Assembly (NCBI RefSeq): GCF_023544445.1
Contig: NZ_JALPVJ010000018.1
Span: forward strand, 1 to 64,000
Direction: 5' to 3'
Source: Actinoplanes sp. M2I2
GTDB taxonomy: Bacteria > Actinomycetota > Actinomycetes > Mycobacteriales > Micromonosporaceae
Length of the DNA stretch: 64,000 bases
In this document: positions 13,008-21,094 of the stretch, piece after piece
How the letters are laid out: every line of letters starts with the position of its first letter
Numbering within the stretch: position 1 is the first letter of the stretch
Translations under genes and position numbers: made by a program
Notes under the pieces: generated by a model
What the model saw: the letters and a program-made list of their open reading frames with translations, nothing else
Databases searched by the model: none
What the model was told of the DNA's origin: nothing

Positions 13008-14906
13008 GTGCCGATCACTTTCGGACCGCACGAGTGTGGTTCCCCGGACCGCGAATGGCTGGTGACGGACGGTCTGGGCGGCTTCGCCACCGGCACTGTC
13101 CCGGGTCTGCGGACCCGGCGCTACCACTCGCTGCTGACGCTGGCCGCGGTGCCCGGCTCCGGGGACGCCACCGGCGAGCGGCGCCTGGCCCTGGCCGCGC
13201 TCGACCTCACCGTGACGCTCCCCACGGGGGCCAAGGTCCCGCTGTTCACCCATGAGTGGGAGTCGCGCGCGCTCGTCCCCCGCGGGGATCGCCATCTGGA
13301 GACCTTCGCCCTGATCGACGGCGTCCCGCGGTGGCGCTGGCGGATCGGCGGGGTGGTGATCGAACGCGAGCTCGCCATGCGGCACGGGCACCCGGGCGTA
13401 GCCGTCACCCACCGGGTGGTGTCGGCCGCCGAGCCGGTCGGGCTGGCCGTCGCGGCCATGTGCACCTGGCGTGACGCGCACGACCTGCGCCGGGCCGGCA
13501 GCGGGCCGCTGCGCGTGGAGCAGGTCGCCGGCGGCGTGATCGTGGAGGACGCGTACCGGATCGCCGGACCCGGCTGGCAGGCCGGCGGCGAGTGGCACCT
13601 CGGCGCGTACGCCCGGGAGGAGGCCGCCCGCGGGTTGCCCGCCGTGGAGGATCTCTGGCACGCGGGCACGTACTTCGAGCAGGTGAGCCCCGGCGGCGTG
13701 ATGGAGATCTCGGCCTGGGCCGGCGAGCTGACCGAGCGACCGGTCCCGGCCACGTCGGTGATCACCGCGGCTCGGGCCCGGTCGCGCGAGCTGGTGGCCG
13801 CGGCCAAGGCCGAGGGATCCGTCGAGACGCTGGTACTGGCGGCCGACGCGTTCGTGGTGCACGGCGCCGACGGCCCGGACGTCGTCGCCGGCTACCCGTG
13901 GTTCGGCAGCTACCTGGGCGACACGATGACCTCGTACGAGGGCTTGTTCCTGGACACCGGCCGGGTCGAGGAGGGCCGCGAGCTGCTGCTGGCCCACACC
14001 GTGAGCGCCGCCGAGCAGATCGCCGAGCCGGGTGGCCCGTGGGCGCCTCGGAGCTCGCCGGACGCGCCGCTCTGGCTGGCCCACGCGATCGACCGGCACG
14101 TGCGCCGCACCGGCGACACCGACCTGGCCGCCGAGCTGGTCGACCCGCTGGGCCGGCTGCTGCGGCGTCACCTCGACGTCGACCCGGCCGACGGGCTGGT
14201 GCGCCTGGGCACCGCGGCCACCTGGATGAACGGCTACACCGAGGACGGCCTGGTCACCCCGCGGATCGGCAAACCGGTCGAGATCAACGCGCTCTGGGTG
14301 AACGCCCTGGCCGTCCTGGCCGGGCTGACCGCCGAGGCCGGGCGGGACGACGCCGGTCCGCGGGCCGGGCACGACCGCGCGCGGGCCTCGTTCCGGGCCC
14401 GCTTCCCGGCGCCCGAGGGCTGGCTGTACGACGTGATCGACGGCCCGGCCGCGACCTATCCACTCGGGGCCGGCAGCCGCCACGACGACCCGTCGCTGCG
14501 GCCCAACCAACTGCTCGCCTGGTCGCTGCCGCACGCGCCGCTCGACGAGGGGGTGGCCGCCCTGCACCGGATCGGCGACGCCCTGCTGACCCCGCTCGGC
14601 CTGCGCACCCTCGCCCCGACCGAGTACGGCTACCAGGGCGAGCACCGCGGCGACCGGGACGAACGCGACATCGCCTACCACCAGGGCACGGTCTGGCCGT
14701 GGCTGATCGGCCCGTACGCCGACGCGTGCGCCGCCCTCGGCCGGCCCACCGACGACCTGCTCGACGGTCTCGAGGCGCACCTGCGCGAGTGGGGCGCCGG
14801 GTCGGTGAGCGAGACCGCCGACGGCGACCCGCCGCACCGGGCCGGCGGCAGCCCCTTCTCGGCGCGCTCCGTCGCCGAGCTCCTCCGTGTCCTCCGAAAG
14901 GCCTGA
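13008..14906 (+). CDS. Amylo-alpha-1,6-glucosidase-type debranching enzyme (GH133-like)
   Basis: 632 aa. The N-terminal domain opens with REWLVTDGLGGFATGTVPG and TRRYHSLL, the signature of archaeal/bacterial glycogen debranching enzyme N-domains. The C-terminal (alpha/alpha)6 domain has GYPWFGSYLGDTMTSYEGL, TWMNGY, NALWVNAL and YHQGTVWPWLIGPYADA, typical of the GDE_C/GH133 group. It hydrolyses alpha-1,6-linked glucose. GTG at 13008 is chosen because it lies just before the conserved domain and has an AAGGCGG ribosome site; in-frame ATG 12807 lies inside the divergent control region. The next gene is a glucan glycosyltransferase 3 bp downstream. Confidence 0.88.
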   Translation: MPITFGPHECGSPDREWLVTDGLGGFATGTVPGLRTRRYHSLLTLAAVPGSGDATGERRLALAALDLTVTLPTGAKVPLFTHEWESRALVPRGDRHLETFALIDGVPRWRWRIGGVVIERELAMRHGHPGVAVTHRVVSAAEPVGLAVAAMCTWRDAHDLRRAGSGPLRVEQVAGGVIVEDAYRIAGPGWQAGGEWHLGAYAREEAARGLPAVEDLWHAGTYFEQVSPGGVMEISAWAGELTERPVPATSVITAARARSRELVAAAKAEGSVETLVLAADAFVVHGADGPDVVAGYPWFGSYLGDTMTSYEGLFLDTGRVEEGRELLLAHTVSAAEQIAEPGGPWAPRSSPDAPLWLAHAIDRHVRRTGDTDLAAELVDPLGRLLRRHLDVDPADGLVRLGTAATWMNGYTEDGLVTPRIGKPVEINALWVNALAVLAGLTAEAGRDDAGPRAGHDRARASFRARFPAPEGWLYDVIDGPAATYPLGAGSRHDDPSLRPNQLLAWSLPHAPLDEGVAALHRIGDALLTPLGLRTLAPTEYGYQGEHRGDRDERDIAYHQGTVWPWLIGPYADACAALGRPTDDLLDGLEAHLREWGAGSVSETADGDPPHRAGGSPFSARSVAELLRVLRKA

Positions 14907-14909
14907 GCC

Positions 14910-16166
14910 GTGACCCGCATCCTGATGCTGTCCTGGGAGTACCCGCCGCTGCTGGTGGGCGGCCTCGGCCGGCACGTGCACGCGCTCGCCACCACGCTGG
15001 CCGCCGCCGGGCACGACGTCACGGTGGTCACCCGGCAGGCGCCGGGCGCGCTGCGCGAGGAGTACGCCGAGGGCGTCCGCATCCTCCGCGCGCCCGACGA
15101 CCCGGCCCGCTTCGAGGTACGCGACGGCGACATGCTGGCCTGGGCGATGGCGTTCAACCACACGCTGACCCGGACCGCCCTGCGCGCCGCCCGCACCGGC
15201 CGCTACGACGTGATCCACGCGCACGACTGGCTGGTGGCCCACGCCGCGGTGACCGTGCGCGACCACCTCGACGTGCCGCTGGTCGCCACCATCCACGCCA
15301 CCGAGTCGGGCCGGCACCAGGGCTGGCTGCCGCACCCGCACAACCGGTCGATCGACGACATCGAGCGGTGGCTGGCCGGCGAGGCGTCCCGCACGATCGT
15401 CTGCTCCGACTACATGAGCGACGAGGTGCGCCGGCTGTTCGACGTGCCCGCGGCCGGCATCGACGTGGTGCCCAACGGGGTGGACGCGCTCGTCTGGAGC
15501 CCCCGGCCGCGCGCGGTGGCCGCCGCCCGCCGCCGGTACGCCGGGGCGGACGGCCCGCTGGTCAGCTTCGCCGGCCGGCTCGTCTACGAGAAGGGCGTCC
15601 AGCACCTGCTCGCGGCCGTGCCGGCCCTGCGCGAGCGGCACCCCGGGCTCCGGGTCGTCATCGCCGGCGACGGCCCGTACCGCAAGGATCTGGAAGCTCT
15701 GGCCACCGACGGGGTGACCTTCGCCGGCTTCCTGACCGGCCATCACCTGACCGCCCTGATGGGCGCCTCCGACTGTTACGTCGTGCCGAGCATCTACGAG
15801 CCGTTCGGCATGGTGGCGCTGGAGGCGGCGGCCGCCGGGACGCCGGTGGCGGTGGCGGACACCGGCGGGCTGGCCGAGATCGTCGACCACGGCGTCACCG
15901 GGGTGAAGTTCCCGCCCGGCGACCCGGACGCCCTGGCCGCCGCGGTCGGGGCCGTGCTGGCCGACCGCGAGCACGCCCGCGCGGTGGCCCGCCGGGCCCG
16001 CCGCCGGGTGCACGACGACTTTGCCTGGCCGGGCATCGCCGCCGCCACCCTCGCCGCCTACGAACGAGCCTGCGAGGAGGACGCCCACCGGGTCAGCCGG
16101 GAGGCCGAGAGTGTGCTGGCGACCACCCCCGGTCGCGCCTGGTCAGCCACCGGGGGCTGCCCCTAG
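14910..16166 (+). CDS. GT4 glycosyltransferase, alpha-glucan synthase type (Rv3032-like)
   Basis: 418 aa. N-terminal Rossmann lobe: ILMLSWEYPPLLVGGLGRHV, the nucleotide-sugar and acceptor motif of bacterial glycogen-synthase-like GT4 enzymes; DVIHAHDWLVAHAA follows. C-terminal lobe: FAGRLVYEKGVQHLL, VIAGDGPYR and the EX7E-type PSIYEPFGMVALEAAAAGTPV. It closely recalls mycobacterial Rv3032, which elongates alpha-1,4-glucans in capsular glucan and methylglucose lipopolysaccharide synthesis. GTG start, 3 bp after the GH133 gene, so the two form an operon that makes and trims alpha-glucan next to treXYZ. Donor specificity (ADP-glucose, UDP-glucose or GDP-sugar) is not readable. Confidence 0.87.
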   Translation: MTRILMLSWEYPPLLVGGLGRHVHALATTLAAAGHDVTVVTRQAPGALREEYAEGVRILRAPDDPARFEVRDGDMLAWAMAFNHTLTRTALRAARTGRYDVIHAHDWLVAHAAVTVRDHLDVPLVATIHATESGRHQGWLPHPHNRSIDDIERWLAGEASRTIVCSDYMSDEVRRLFDVPAAGIDVVPNGVDALVWSPRPRAVAAARRRYAGADGPLVSFAGRLVYEKGVQHLLAAVPALRERHPGLRVVIAGDGPYRKDLEALATDGVTFAGFLTGHHLTALMGASDCYVVPSIYEPFGMVALEAAAAGTPVAVADTGGLAEIVDHGVTGVKFPPGDPDALAAAVGAVLADREHARAVARRARRRVHDDFAWPGIAAATLAAYERACEEDAHRVSREAESVLATTPGRAWSATGGCP

Positions 16167-16177
16167 GATCTCCGGCT

Positions 16178-16405
16178 ATGGGCAAAGGCGTTCGCATCCA
16201 GGAACTTCCCGGCCTCGGCACCCGGTACGACGTCGACCTGCACTCCGGCAGCGACCGCGTGTCGATCGTGGTCGGCCGGGACGGCAAGCGGCACCTCTAC
16301 GTGTTCACCACGGCCGGGGACGAGCCGACGGCGGTGATCGAGCTCACCGAGGAGCAAGCCCGCAAAATCGGTGCCGTGCTCGCCGGCACGTTCTTCGTGG
16401 ACTGA
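16178..16405 (+). CDS. Short cation:proton antiporter regulatory subunit (N-domain only)
   Basis: 75 aa, beginning MGKGVRIQELPGLGTRYDVD and continuing with VSIVVGRDGKRHLYVF and IELTEEQARKIGAVLAG. This matches the N-terminal domain of the KhtT-like subunits that sit beside CPA2 antiporters in actinobacteria. Those are normally about 160 aa and end with a TrkA-C/RCK-C ligand-binding domain; that domain is missing here and the stop is followed 4 bp later by the antiporter GTG. It may be a genuine minimal subunit or a shortened remnant. The coding frame is intact and its codon use matches its neighbours. Start ATG. Confidence 0.82.
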   Translation: MGKGVRIQELPGLGTRYDVDLHSGSDRVSIVVGRDGKRHLYVFTTAGDEPTAVIELTEEQARKIGAVLAGTFFVD

Positions 16406-16409
16406 CCGC

Positions 16410-17888
16410 GTGCACGCGAACCTCATCGGGCTCGGCGCCCTGATCCTGGTGGCCGGCCTGCTCGCCCGTCTCGGGCGCCGGATGGGCCTGCCCACCGTCC
16501 CGTTCTTCATGCTGGCCGGCATCCTGCTCGGTCCCAGCACGGCCGGTCCGGTCGCCTTCGAACACCCCGAGGACCTCGACATCCTGGCCCTGTTCGGCCT
16601 GGTCGTGCTCCTGTTCCACCTGGGCCTGGAGTTCCCGGTCGAGCAGGTGCTGGGCAGCGGCAAACGCCTGTTCTGGGCGGCCGGGGCCTACATCGGCATC
16701 AACATCGGCGCCGGGCTCGGCTTCGGCTTCGCCCTGGGCTGGGGGGCCAAGGAGGCCTTCGTCATCGCCGGCGCGGTCGGCATCTCGTCGTCGGCCATCG
16801 CCACCAAGCTACTCATCGAGATGCGCCGGCTGGCCAACGCCGAGACGCCGGTCATCCTGGGCATCATCGTCATCGAGGACCTGTTCCTGGCGTTCTACCT
16901 GGCCCTGCTCAGCCCGATCCTGTCCGGCGCCACCTCGGCCGGCGAGCTGATCCTGCGCATCGGCATCAGCTTCGGCTATCTGGCCGTGCTGTTCGCGGTG
17001 GCCCGCTGGGGCGCCAAGTGGATCGGCCGGGCGCTCGACACCCGCGAGGACGAGCTGGTCGCGATCATCATGGTCGGCCTGGTCGTGCTGATCGCCGGCA
17101 TCTCGGCCGAGATCGGCGTCTCCGACGCGATCGGCGCGCTGATGATCGGTCTGGTGGTGGCCCGCACGTCGATCCGCGAGCGCGCGGAACGCATCATCGT
17201 GCCGTTGCGCGACGTGTTCGCCGCGATCTTCTTCGTCGCGTTCGGCACCAGCATCGACGTCGGCGAGATCGGCTCGGTCGTCGTGCCGGTGCTGATCGCC
17301 GTGGGCATCACGGTCGTCACCAACGTCTCGGCCGGCCTGATCACGGCCCGGCTCTTCGGGCTCAACCAGCGCGGCGCGGCCAACGTGGGCCTGACCGTGC
17401 TCGGCCGGGGCGAGTTCTCGCTGATCCTGGCCACGCTGGCCATCGGCGCCGGGCTCGACGAGCGGATCGGCCCGTTCATCGCGCTCTACGTGCTGATCCT
17501 CGCGGTGCTCGCGCCGATCCTGGCCGCGAACTCCAAGTACCTGGCCCGGATCATCCCCGACCGGCTGCTGCACGACCGCTGGCGGTACGTGCGGGAGGAG
17601 ACGATCAGCACTGCGTGCACCCACCTCGATCGGATCCAGATCACCGAGACCGACGAGGAGGAGTGCGCGGAGTGCGTCGAGACGGGCGACACCTGGGTGC
17701 AGCTGCGCATGTGTCTGACCTGCGGCCTGGTCGCCTGCTGTGACGACTCCAAGAACAAGCATTCGACGGCCCACTACGAGGACAGCCGGCACCCGTTGAT
17801 CCGCTCGCTGCAGGAGGGCGACGGCTGGCAGTACTGCTACGAGGACCAGTCGCTGGTGCGCGAGCCGGCCGGTTCGGCGCGGTCCTGA
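16410..17888 (+). CDS. CPA2 cation/proton antiporter with C-terminal UBP-type zinc finger
   Basis: 492 aa. Residues 1-375 form about 12 membrane helices of the KefB/CPA2 fold, including LLLFHLGLEF-type and GISSSAIATKLL segments and the VIEDLFLAF acidic helix typical of monovalent cation/H+ exchange. After a short linker, residues 403-480 form a Zf-UBP-like domain: CTH, CAEC, CLTCG, CC, then HSTAHYEDSRHPL, matching the Cys/His order of the ubiquitin-specific-protease zinc finger. There is no NAD-binding RCK domain. GTG start 4 bp after the short regulatory subunit. In eukaryotes this finger binds the C-terminus of ubiquitin; its role in bacteria is unknown. The ion carried is not known. Confidence 0.9.
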   Translation: MHANLIGLGALILVAGLLARLGRRMGLPTVPFFMLAGILLGPSTAGPVAFEHPEDLDILALFGLVVLLFHLGLEFPVEQVLGSGKRLFWAAGAYIGINIGAGLGFGFALGWGAKEAFVIAGAVGISSSAIATKLLIEMRRLANAETPVILGIIVIEDLFLAFYLALLSPILSGATSAGELILRIGISFGYLAVLFAVARWGAKWIGRALDTREDELVAIIMVGLVVLIAGISAEIGVSDAIGALMIGLVVARTSIRERAERIIVPLRDVFAAIFFVAFGTSIDVGEIGSVVVPVLIAVGITVVTNVSAGLITARLFGLNQRGAANVGLTVLGRGEFSLILATLAIGAGLDERIGPFIALYVLILAVLAPILAANSKYLARIIPDRLLHDRWRYVREETISTACTHLDRIQITETDEEECAECVETGDTWVQLRMCLTCGLVACCDDSKNKHSTAHYEDSRHPLIRSLQEGDGWQYCYEDQSLVREPAGSARS

Positions 17889-17902
17889 GCAATTTCCCCG
17901 CC

Positions 17903-17916
17903 GAAGTGAACACTTC
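17903..17916. promoter_or_regulatory. Palindrome upstream of the OleA-like operon
   Basis: GAAGTG-AA-CACTTC is a perfect palindrome with 6-bp arms about 43 bp before the first start codon of the five-gene cluster. It has the size of an operator for a dimeric regulator. No regulator gene is adjacent, and such short palindromes occur by chance, so this is tentative. Confidence 0.35.
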
Positions 17917-17923
17917 TACTCAC

Positions 17924-17943
17924 GTGCCGGAGCCGTCCGGCAC
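17924..17943 (+). terminator. Hairpin between antiporter gene and OleA-like operon
   Basis: GTGCCGGA and TCCGGCAC (8-bp perfect arms) flank a 4-base loop just before the GGAAGG ribosome site of the thiolase gene. It could end antiporter transcripts or act as a leader hairpin limiting the next operon. No T tract follows. Confidence 0.4.
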
Positions 17944-17958
17944 GGAAGGCTGACGCCC

Positions 17959-18948
17959 ATGACTGTGGGGATCACCGGGATCGCGTACGCCCTGCCGGCC
18001 CGGACCGAGCTGACCGACGATCTGCAGCAGCGGGTCGCCGGCGGGCTGCCGGTGCCGGCCGGGCTGTTCCGCCGGACGACCGGCATCCGGCAGCGGCACG
18101 TGGCGGCCGACGACGAGTACGCCTCGGACCTGGCCGTCGACGCCGCCACCAAGGTGCTGGCCGACACCGGCACCGACCCGCACGACCTCGACCTGCTGCT
18201 GTTCGCCAGCGCCACCCGCGACATGACCGAGCCGGCCACCGCGCACGTGGTGCAGGCCGCCCTGGGCAGCCGGGCCCACGCGCTCGACGTCACCAACGCC
18301 TGCAACAGCTTCCTCAACGGCATCGACCTGGCTCGCTCGATGATCCTGGCCGGGCGCGCGAGCAGGGCGCTGGTCGTGACCGGCGAGACGCCGACCCGGG
18401 CCCGGCGTCCCCGGTTGCGCACCCTGGCCGAGGCGCGGGCCGCGTTCGCGGGCTACACCTTCGGCGACGCGGGCGCGGCCGTGCTGGTCGAGCCGGTCGC
18501 GAGCGGCGGCATCCTCGACATCGACACCGAGACGCACTCCGAGCACTGGGCGGTGGGTGGCATCTTCGGCGGCGGCTCCCGGCATCCCCGCGGCGACGAG
18601 CACACGTACTTCACCGGCGACGGCCGCCGGCTGCGCGACGTGTTCGAGCAGATCGGCGCCGGCCTGATCGAGCGGGTCGCCGCCCGCACCGGGCTGGGCT
18701 GGGACGACTACGCCAAGGTGCTCGTGCACCAGGTGACCCGGCCCTACCTGGAACGCTTCGTCGCGGTCACCGGCGTCCCGCGGGACAAGCTGGAGGTGAC
18801 CGTCGGCGAGCTGGGCAACATGGCCTCCGCCTCGATCGGCGTCCAGCTGGGCCGCGTACGCCCGGGCCTGAACGCCGGCGACCGGGTGCTCCTGGTCGGT
18901 CTGGGCGGCGGCGTCAGCCTGATGACCATGGTGTGGGAGGTCTCGTGA
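17959..18948 (+). CDS. Beta-ketoacyl synthase III-type thiolase (OleA-like)
   Basis: 329 aa, thiolase fold of the KAS III/OleA group. Catalytic Cys115 lies in DVTNACNSFLNGI, the His in VLVHQVTRPY and the Asn in LGNMASASIG, so the Cys-His-Asn triad is complete. OleA-type enzymes condense two acyl-CoAs (non-decarboxylatively) to a beta-keto acid; KAS III proper condenses acyl-CoA with malonyl-ACP. The downstream AMP-ligase and SDR genes favour the OleA reading. ATG start with GGAAGG nine bases upstream; the stop overlaps the next GTG (GTGA). First of five coupled genes. Confidence 0.85.
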   Translation: MTVGITGIAYALPARTELTDDLQQRVAGGLPVPAGLFRRTTGIRQRHVAADDEYASDLAVDAATKVLADTGTDPHDLDLLLFASATRDMTEPATAHVVQAALGSRAHALDVTNACNSFLNGIDLARSMILAGRASRALVVTGETPTRARRPRLRTLAEARAAFAGYTFGDAGAAVLVEPVASGGILDIDTETHSEHWAVGGIFGGGSRHPRGDEHTYFTGDGRRLRDVFEQIGAGLIERVAARTGLGWDDYAKVLVHQVTRPYLERFVAVTGVPRDKLEVTVGELGNMASASIGVQLGRVRPGLNAGDRVLLVGLGGGVSLMTMVWEVS

Positions 18949-19679
18949 CCGCCCCGCTGTGGGTGATCGTCCCGGCCTACAACGAGGCGGCCCGGATCGG
19001 TGCGACCCTGAAGGCCCTCGCGGCGCAGACCGACCCGGATTTCACGCTGCTCGTGGTCGACAACGGCTCGACCGATGCCACCGCCGACGTGGTACGCGCG
19101 TTCCGCGGGCCGTTCCCGACCCACCTGCTCGTCGAGCCCGAGAAGGGCGTGGGCTGCGCGGTCGACACCGGTTTCCGGCACGCCATCGCGGCCGGCGCGG
19201 TGCACCTGGCCCGGACGGACGCCGATTGCCTGCCCGCCCCCGGCTGGGTGGCGGCGGCCCGCGCGGCGCTGGTCTCCTCGCGGGGACTGGCCTGCGGCCG
19301 CATCACCGCCCGGGCCGACGAGCACGGTCCGGGCGGGCGCGCCTTCTTCCGGCTGCTGGTGGTGCTCGCGGCGAGCTTCGGCCGGCTGCGCCCGGCCCAC
19401 TCCGGGCCCGAATTCAAGGCGCCGTACCGCATGCACGCCGGCAACAACATGGCCATCACCGCGGCGCTGTACGAGGCGTGCGGCGGCATGCCGAGGCGGC
19501 CCTCCCCCACCGACCGCACGTTCCTCAACCGGGTACGCCGCACCACGCCGGCGATCGTGCACAGCCGCCACATGGTGGTCGCCAACTCGACCCGGCGCCT
19601 CCGGGCGTACGGGGTCGTCGGCACCGCGAAGTGGTATCTGGACCAGGGCAGCGGGGCGCACACGGCGGACCCGCGCTGA
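18945..19679 (+). CDS. Family 2 glycosyltransferase in the OleA-like cluster
   Basis: 244 aa, GT-A fold. Motifs: PLWVIVPAYNEAARIGATL, VVDNGSTDATADVV and the metal-binding RTDADCLP (DxD-type), with GNNMAITAALYEACGG near the acceptor site. No membrane segment, so probably cytosolic. GTG overlaps the thiolase stop, and its own stop overlaps the next ATG (TGATG), so it is embedded in the operon. It suggests the final lipid is glycosylated, or that a sugar is used in tailoring; donor and acceptor are unknown. Standard olefin (ole) operons have no such gene. Confidence 0.86.
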   Translation: MTAPLWVIVPAYNEAARIGATLKALAAQTDPDFTLLVVDNGSTDATADVVRAFRGPFPTHLLVEPEKGVGCAVDTGFRHAIAAGAVHLARTDADCLPAPGWVAAARAALVSSRGLACGRITARADEHGPGGRAFFRLLVVLAASFGRLRPAHSGPEFKAPYRMHAGNNMAITAALYEACGGMPRRPSPTDRTFLNRVRRTTPAIVHSRHMVVANSTRRLRAYGVVGTAKWYLDQGSGAHTADPR

Positions 19680-21094
19680 TGCTGACCGAGCTGATCGCCG
19701 GGCTGCGCGAGGACGACGCCCGCCCGGCGCTGCCCGGCACGAGCCGCGGCGACCTGGCCCGGCTGGTGGGCGGCTACGCCGTGGCGCTCGCCGCCGAGGG
19801 GCTGACCGCCGGGGAAACGGTCGCGCTGGCCGTGCGGCCCGGCCCCCGTTCGCTGGCCGTCCTGCTGGCGGCCTACCACCTCGGGTTGCGCCTGGCCGTG
19901 GTCGACCCGTCGGCCGGTCCCGAGGTGGTGCGGGCCCGCCTCGCGCTGGCCGGGCCCCGCCTGGTGCTGGCCGACGCGGCCGCTCAGGCCGTGGCCGGGT
20001 GGGCGGCGCCGCTGGCCCGCCGCGCCCATCTCGCCCTGCCCGATCTGAGCGCCATCGCGCCCGTCCGGACGGTGGGGCGCCGGCTCCCCGGTTCGCCGCC
20101 GGCCCTGCGTCCGCGGCCGGGCCGGTTCCCCCGGGCGTACGCCGGTGAGGGCGACGCCGTGGTCGTGTTCACCTCGGGGACGACCAGCCGGCCGCGCGCG
20201 GTCGTGCACACCCGGGCCTCGGTCTCGGCCGGCATGGCGGCGGTGCGCGACCTGGTGCGGCCGGTGCCGGGAGCGCCGGTGCTGGGCGGCACGTTCTTCG
20301 TGCTGCTGCCGTCGCTGGCCAGTGGGGCGCCGGTGGCCCTGCCGGCCCGCCGCGGGCTGCGACGCCAGCTCCGCTCGCTCCGGCCGCAGGCCGTCTATCT
20401 GACCCCGCCGCAGTTGCGGGCCGCGCTGGCCGCCGGTTGCCAGTTCGACGGGCGGGTCTACAGCGGCTCGGCCCCGGTCAGCGCCTCGTTGCTGGCCGCG
20501 GTGCGCCGCGCGGGCGCCCGCGAGGCCTGGGGGGTCTACGCGCTCACCGAGGTCTTCCCGGCCGCCGCCGTCGAGTCGGCCACCAAGAGCGCCTACGACG
20601 GCGACGGCGACCTGGTCGGCGAGCTGCTGCCCGGCGTGGACGCCCGGGTCGGCCCCGACGGTCAGGTGCAGCTGGCCGGGCCGACCGCGGCCGACCGCTA
20701 CCTCGGCGAGGAGCCGTTCTCGTGGGTCGTCACCGGCGACGTCGGCCGGGTCGAGGGCCGCACGGTGGTGCTCGGCGGCCGCGCGAAGGACATGATCCTG
20801 CGCCGGGCCGAGAACATCTACCCGGGCCTGTACGAGCCGGCGTTGCACGTGCCCGGGGTCGAGCTGGCCCTGCTGGTCGGCGTCCCGGCCGGCGACGGCG
20901 ACGAGCGCGTGGTCGCGGTCGTGCAGGCCGCCGCGGGCGCCGCCGAACGCGACGTCCGGCTGGCGCTGCGCGAACCGCTGGCCCGGATGGGCTCGGCCCG
21001 GCCCGACGCCGTGGTCTTCGCCCGCATCCCGCTGGCCGGCCGCTCCCGCAAGCCCGACCGGGCCGCCGCCGCCCGCCTGGTGGCCGGCGCGTGA
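19679..21094 (+). CDS. AMP-forming acyl-activating enzyme (OleC-like)
   Basis: 471 aa, ANL superfamily. P-loop VFTSGTTSRPRAVVHT, YALTEVFP (A5), TGDVGRVEGR, hinge RAKDMILRRAENIYP and C-terminal catalytic lysine region SRKPDRAAAARL are all present, so adenylation should be intact. It is about 80 residues shorter than typical OleC. In OleABCD systems this enzyme uses ATP to turn a beta-hydroxy acid into a beta-lactone; a plain fatty-acid CoA or AMP ligase is the alternative. ATG overlaps the preceding stop; the longer open frame from 18959 is a shadow of the glycosyltransferase gene. Confidence 0.85.
   Translation: MLTELIAGLREDDARPALPGTSRGDLARLVGGYAVALAAEGLTAGETVALAVRPGPRSLAVLLAAYHLGLRLAVVDPSAGPEVVRARLALAGPRLVLADAAAQAVAGWAAPLARRAHLALPDLSAIAPVRTVGRRLPGSPPALRPRPGRFPRAYAGEGDAVVVFTSGTTSRPRAVVHTRASVSAGMAAVRDLVRPVPGAPVLGGTFFVLLPSLASGAPVALPARRGLRRQLRSLRPQAVYLTPPQLRAALAAGCQFDGRVYSGSAPVSASLLAAVRRAGAREAWGVYALTEVFPAAAVESATKSAYDGDGDLVGELLPGVDARVGPDGQVQLAGPTAADRYLGEEPFSWVVTGDVGRVEGRTVVLGGRAKDMILRRAENIYPGLYEPALHVPGVELALLVGVPAGDGDERVVAVVQAAAGAAERDVRLALREPLARMGSARPDAVVFARIPLAGRSRKPDRAAAARLVAGA

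Noticed and set aside
12930-16088. 1052-aa minus-strand open frame opposite the GH133 and GT4 genes
   Set aside because: Val/Gly/His-rich antisense reading with no domain signature; GC-rich DNA commonly gives such long shadows.
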